Shown piece by piece: positions 5,839-6,696 of a stretch of 6,696 nucleotides of DNA. The notes beneath the pieces were generated by a model. It had not been told where the DNA came from, made no database searches, and was given only the letters and a program-made list of their open reading frames with translations. The position numbers and the translations under genes are program-made. Origin of the DNA: Nitrospiraceae bacterium (GTDB lineage Bacteria; Nitrospirota; Nitrospiria; Nitrospirales; Nitrospiraceae); contig SXPO01000269.1 in NCBI GenBank assembly GCA_005793285.1, positions 1 to 6,696 of the forward strand. Direction: 5' to 3'. Position 1 is the stretch's first letter; every line of letters starts with the position of its first letter.

Positions 5839-6696
5839 AGAAAAGGGCGGCGACCAGGCAATGGTCCCGGACTTAGGATCGACCATGAGGGCACGTTTTC
5901 CATCCAGCACATCAAGGAGCAGCTCTCCTAACAACAGCCGCCGCCACCCTTTCAAAATCGGAAGATCGAGCGTCTCGCGATTCGTTTTGGCATCGACCAA
6001 TGCTTGGAGATCCGCCGTCGTGGCCAACAGGGTCGGCGCAATCTCCGCTTCTGTGGCGCGCGCCTTCAACACCGCCTGCAGCAGTTCAACCAGGCCGACG
6101 GACTCCGGTTCAGGCTTCCGGTCTTTCGGAACCTCAGGCCAGGCCGAGGGAGGGAGCGCGAGCGCCGTGCAGATAATCTCCAGTAGCGATTCACCGTTGC
6201 GATCAGCTTCTGATCCATGTAGACCACGCACCGCGCGCAACTCTTGGATGTGGCGCGGAGGATGCCGCGCCAACTGAAGCAACACTTCGTCCCGCATTAC
6301 CCGGCCTCGCGGAACATTGCGGCGCTTAGCCTCTCCTTCACGCCAGGCAGCCAACTCCCGAAGGACGGCGGCAAATTTTGGCTTAAGCTGGTCCCACCCT
6401 CGCACGCGCTGGTACCGTTCCTGGGGCTCCCGGCGTGTGTCTCCCACAGCCTCTTCTAAACGAGCAAACTCCTCACCGACCCAATCGAGCCGGCCCAACT
6501 TTGACAGGCGCGCATGCAGATGGTCATGAATGGCGAGCAGAAAGGTCACGTCTTCGAGCGCGTAGGCCAATTGCTCTTGCGACAGCGGGCGGGCGCTCCA
6601 GTTGGTGAAGGTATGGGCCTTGTCCAACCGCAGGCCATGGACCCGCAGAACCAAATTGGCATAGGCCACTTGTGGCCCATATCCGACCATAGCCGC
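5836..6696 (-). CDS. rnd: Ribonuclease D (partial; N-terminus beyond right edge)
   Basis: The frame is open to the right edge and encodes the last 286 residues of RNase D, a 3'-5' exoribonuclease that trims tRNA precursors and other stable RNAs in the cytoplasm. The visible part begins inside the DEDD exonuclease domain, with GYGPQVAYANLV, then LRLDKAHTFTNWSARPLSQEQ, then the Exo III motif YALED, which supplies the tyrosine and aspartate of the DEDDy active site (Tyr43 and Asp47 counted from the first visible Met). Exo I and II motifs would lie off the window. An HRDC domain follows at about 93-180 (LAAWREGEAKRRNVPRGRVMRDE, then LRAVRGLHGSEADRNGESLLEII). The C-terminal half ends with the family-typical LDLPILKGWRRLLLGELLLDVL and a short tail to WSPPFS. 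The Met at 6690 is internal, not the start, because the alignment to RNase D continues through it and about 100 family residues are still missing. Full length is expected near 380-400. Confidence 0.94.
   Translation of the reverse strand, partial: AAMVGYGPQVAYANLVLRVHGLRLDKAHTFTNWSARPLSQEQLAYALEDVTFLLAIHDHLHARLSKLGRLDWVGEEFARLEEAVGDTRREPQERYQRVRGWDQLKPKFAAVLRELAAWREGEAKRRNVPRGRVMRDEVLLQLARHPPRHIQELRAVRGLHGSEADRNGESLLEIICTALALPPSAWPEVPKDRKPEPESVGLVELLQAVLKARATEAEIAPTLLATTADLQALVDAKTNRETLDLPILKGWRRLLLGELLLDVLDGKRALMVDPKSGTIAWSPPFS

Overview
The window is a compact, GC-rich stretch of bacterial chromosome with seven protein genes, five of them recognisable housekeeping families. No RNA gene, insertion sequence, CRISPR array, phage gene or replication origin could be seen. 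A Gram-negative, probably aerobic bacterium fits: there is an O2-stable class II fumarase, a Sec-type signal peptide and an RNase D with an HRDC domain. The overall look is compatible with Nitrospirota (Nitrospira-like). That placement is an impression from protein style and was not tested by any search.

Layout, left to right. Positions 1-1396 (minus) hold the N-terminal 465 codons of Tex, an RNA-binding transcription accessory protein that runs off the left edge. Positions 1443-2891 (minus) hold fumC; tex starts 46 nt downstream, so fumC-tex is probably one transcription unit. About 410 nt without a convincing gene follow (2892-3301), holding the likely fumC promoter and ribosome binding site. 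Positions 3302-4435 (minus) hold the citrate synthase gene gltA. A 140-nt divergent control region (4436-4575) carries a good sigma70-type promoter for the rightward gene and a perfect 8-bp inverted repeat. Positions 4576-5007 (+) encode a small secreted protein of unknown function. It ends tail-to-tail with a leftward gene at 5004-5393 that encodes a small protein with two CxxC pairs; both genes use the same CTAG for their stop codons. Positions 5460-5810 (+) encode an ArsC-family (thioredoxin-fold) protein. Positions 5836-6696 (minus) hold the C-terminal part of RNase D, which runs off the right edge; a small hairpin sits between it and the ArsC-like gene.

Functionally, fumC and gltA are two TCA-cycle enzymes on the same strand. 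Fumarase works in both the oxidative and the reductive cycle, while citrate synthase normally works only in the oxidative one. Tex and RNase D are RNA-related housekeeping proteins. The ArsC-like protein and the two small cysteine-containing proteins are the least understood part. I see no clear evidence of an undescribed multi-gene system. The best leads are the two uncharacterised small proteins, the gltA divergent control region, and the altered active site of the ArsC-like protein.
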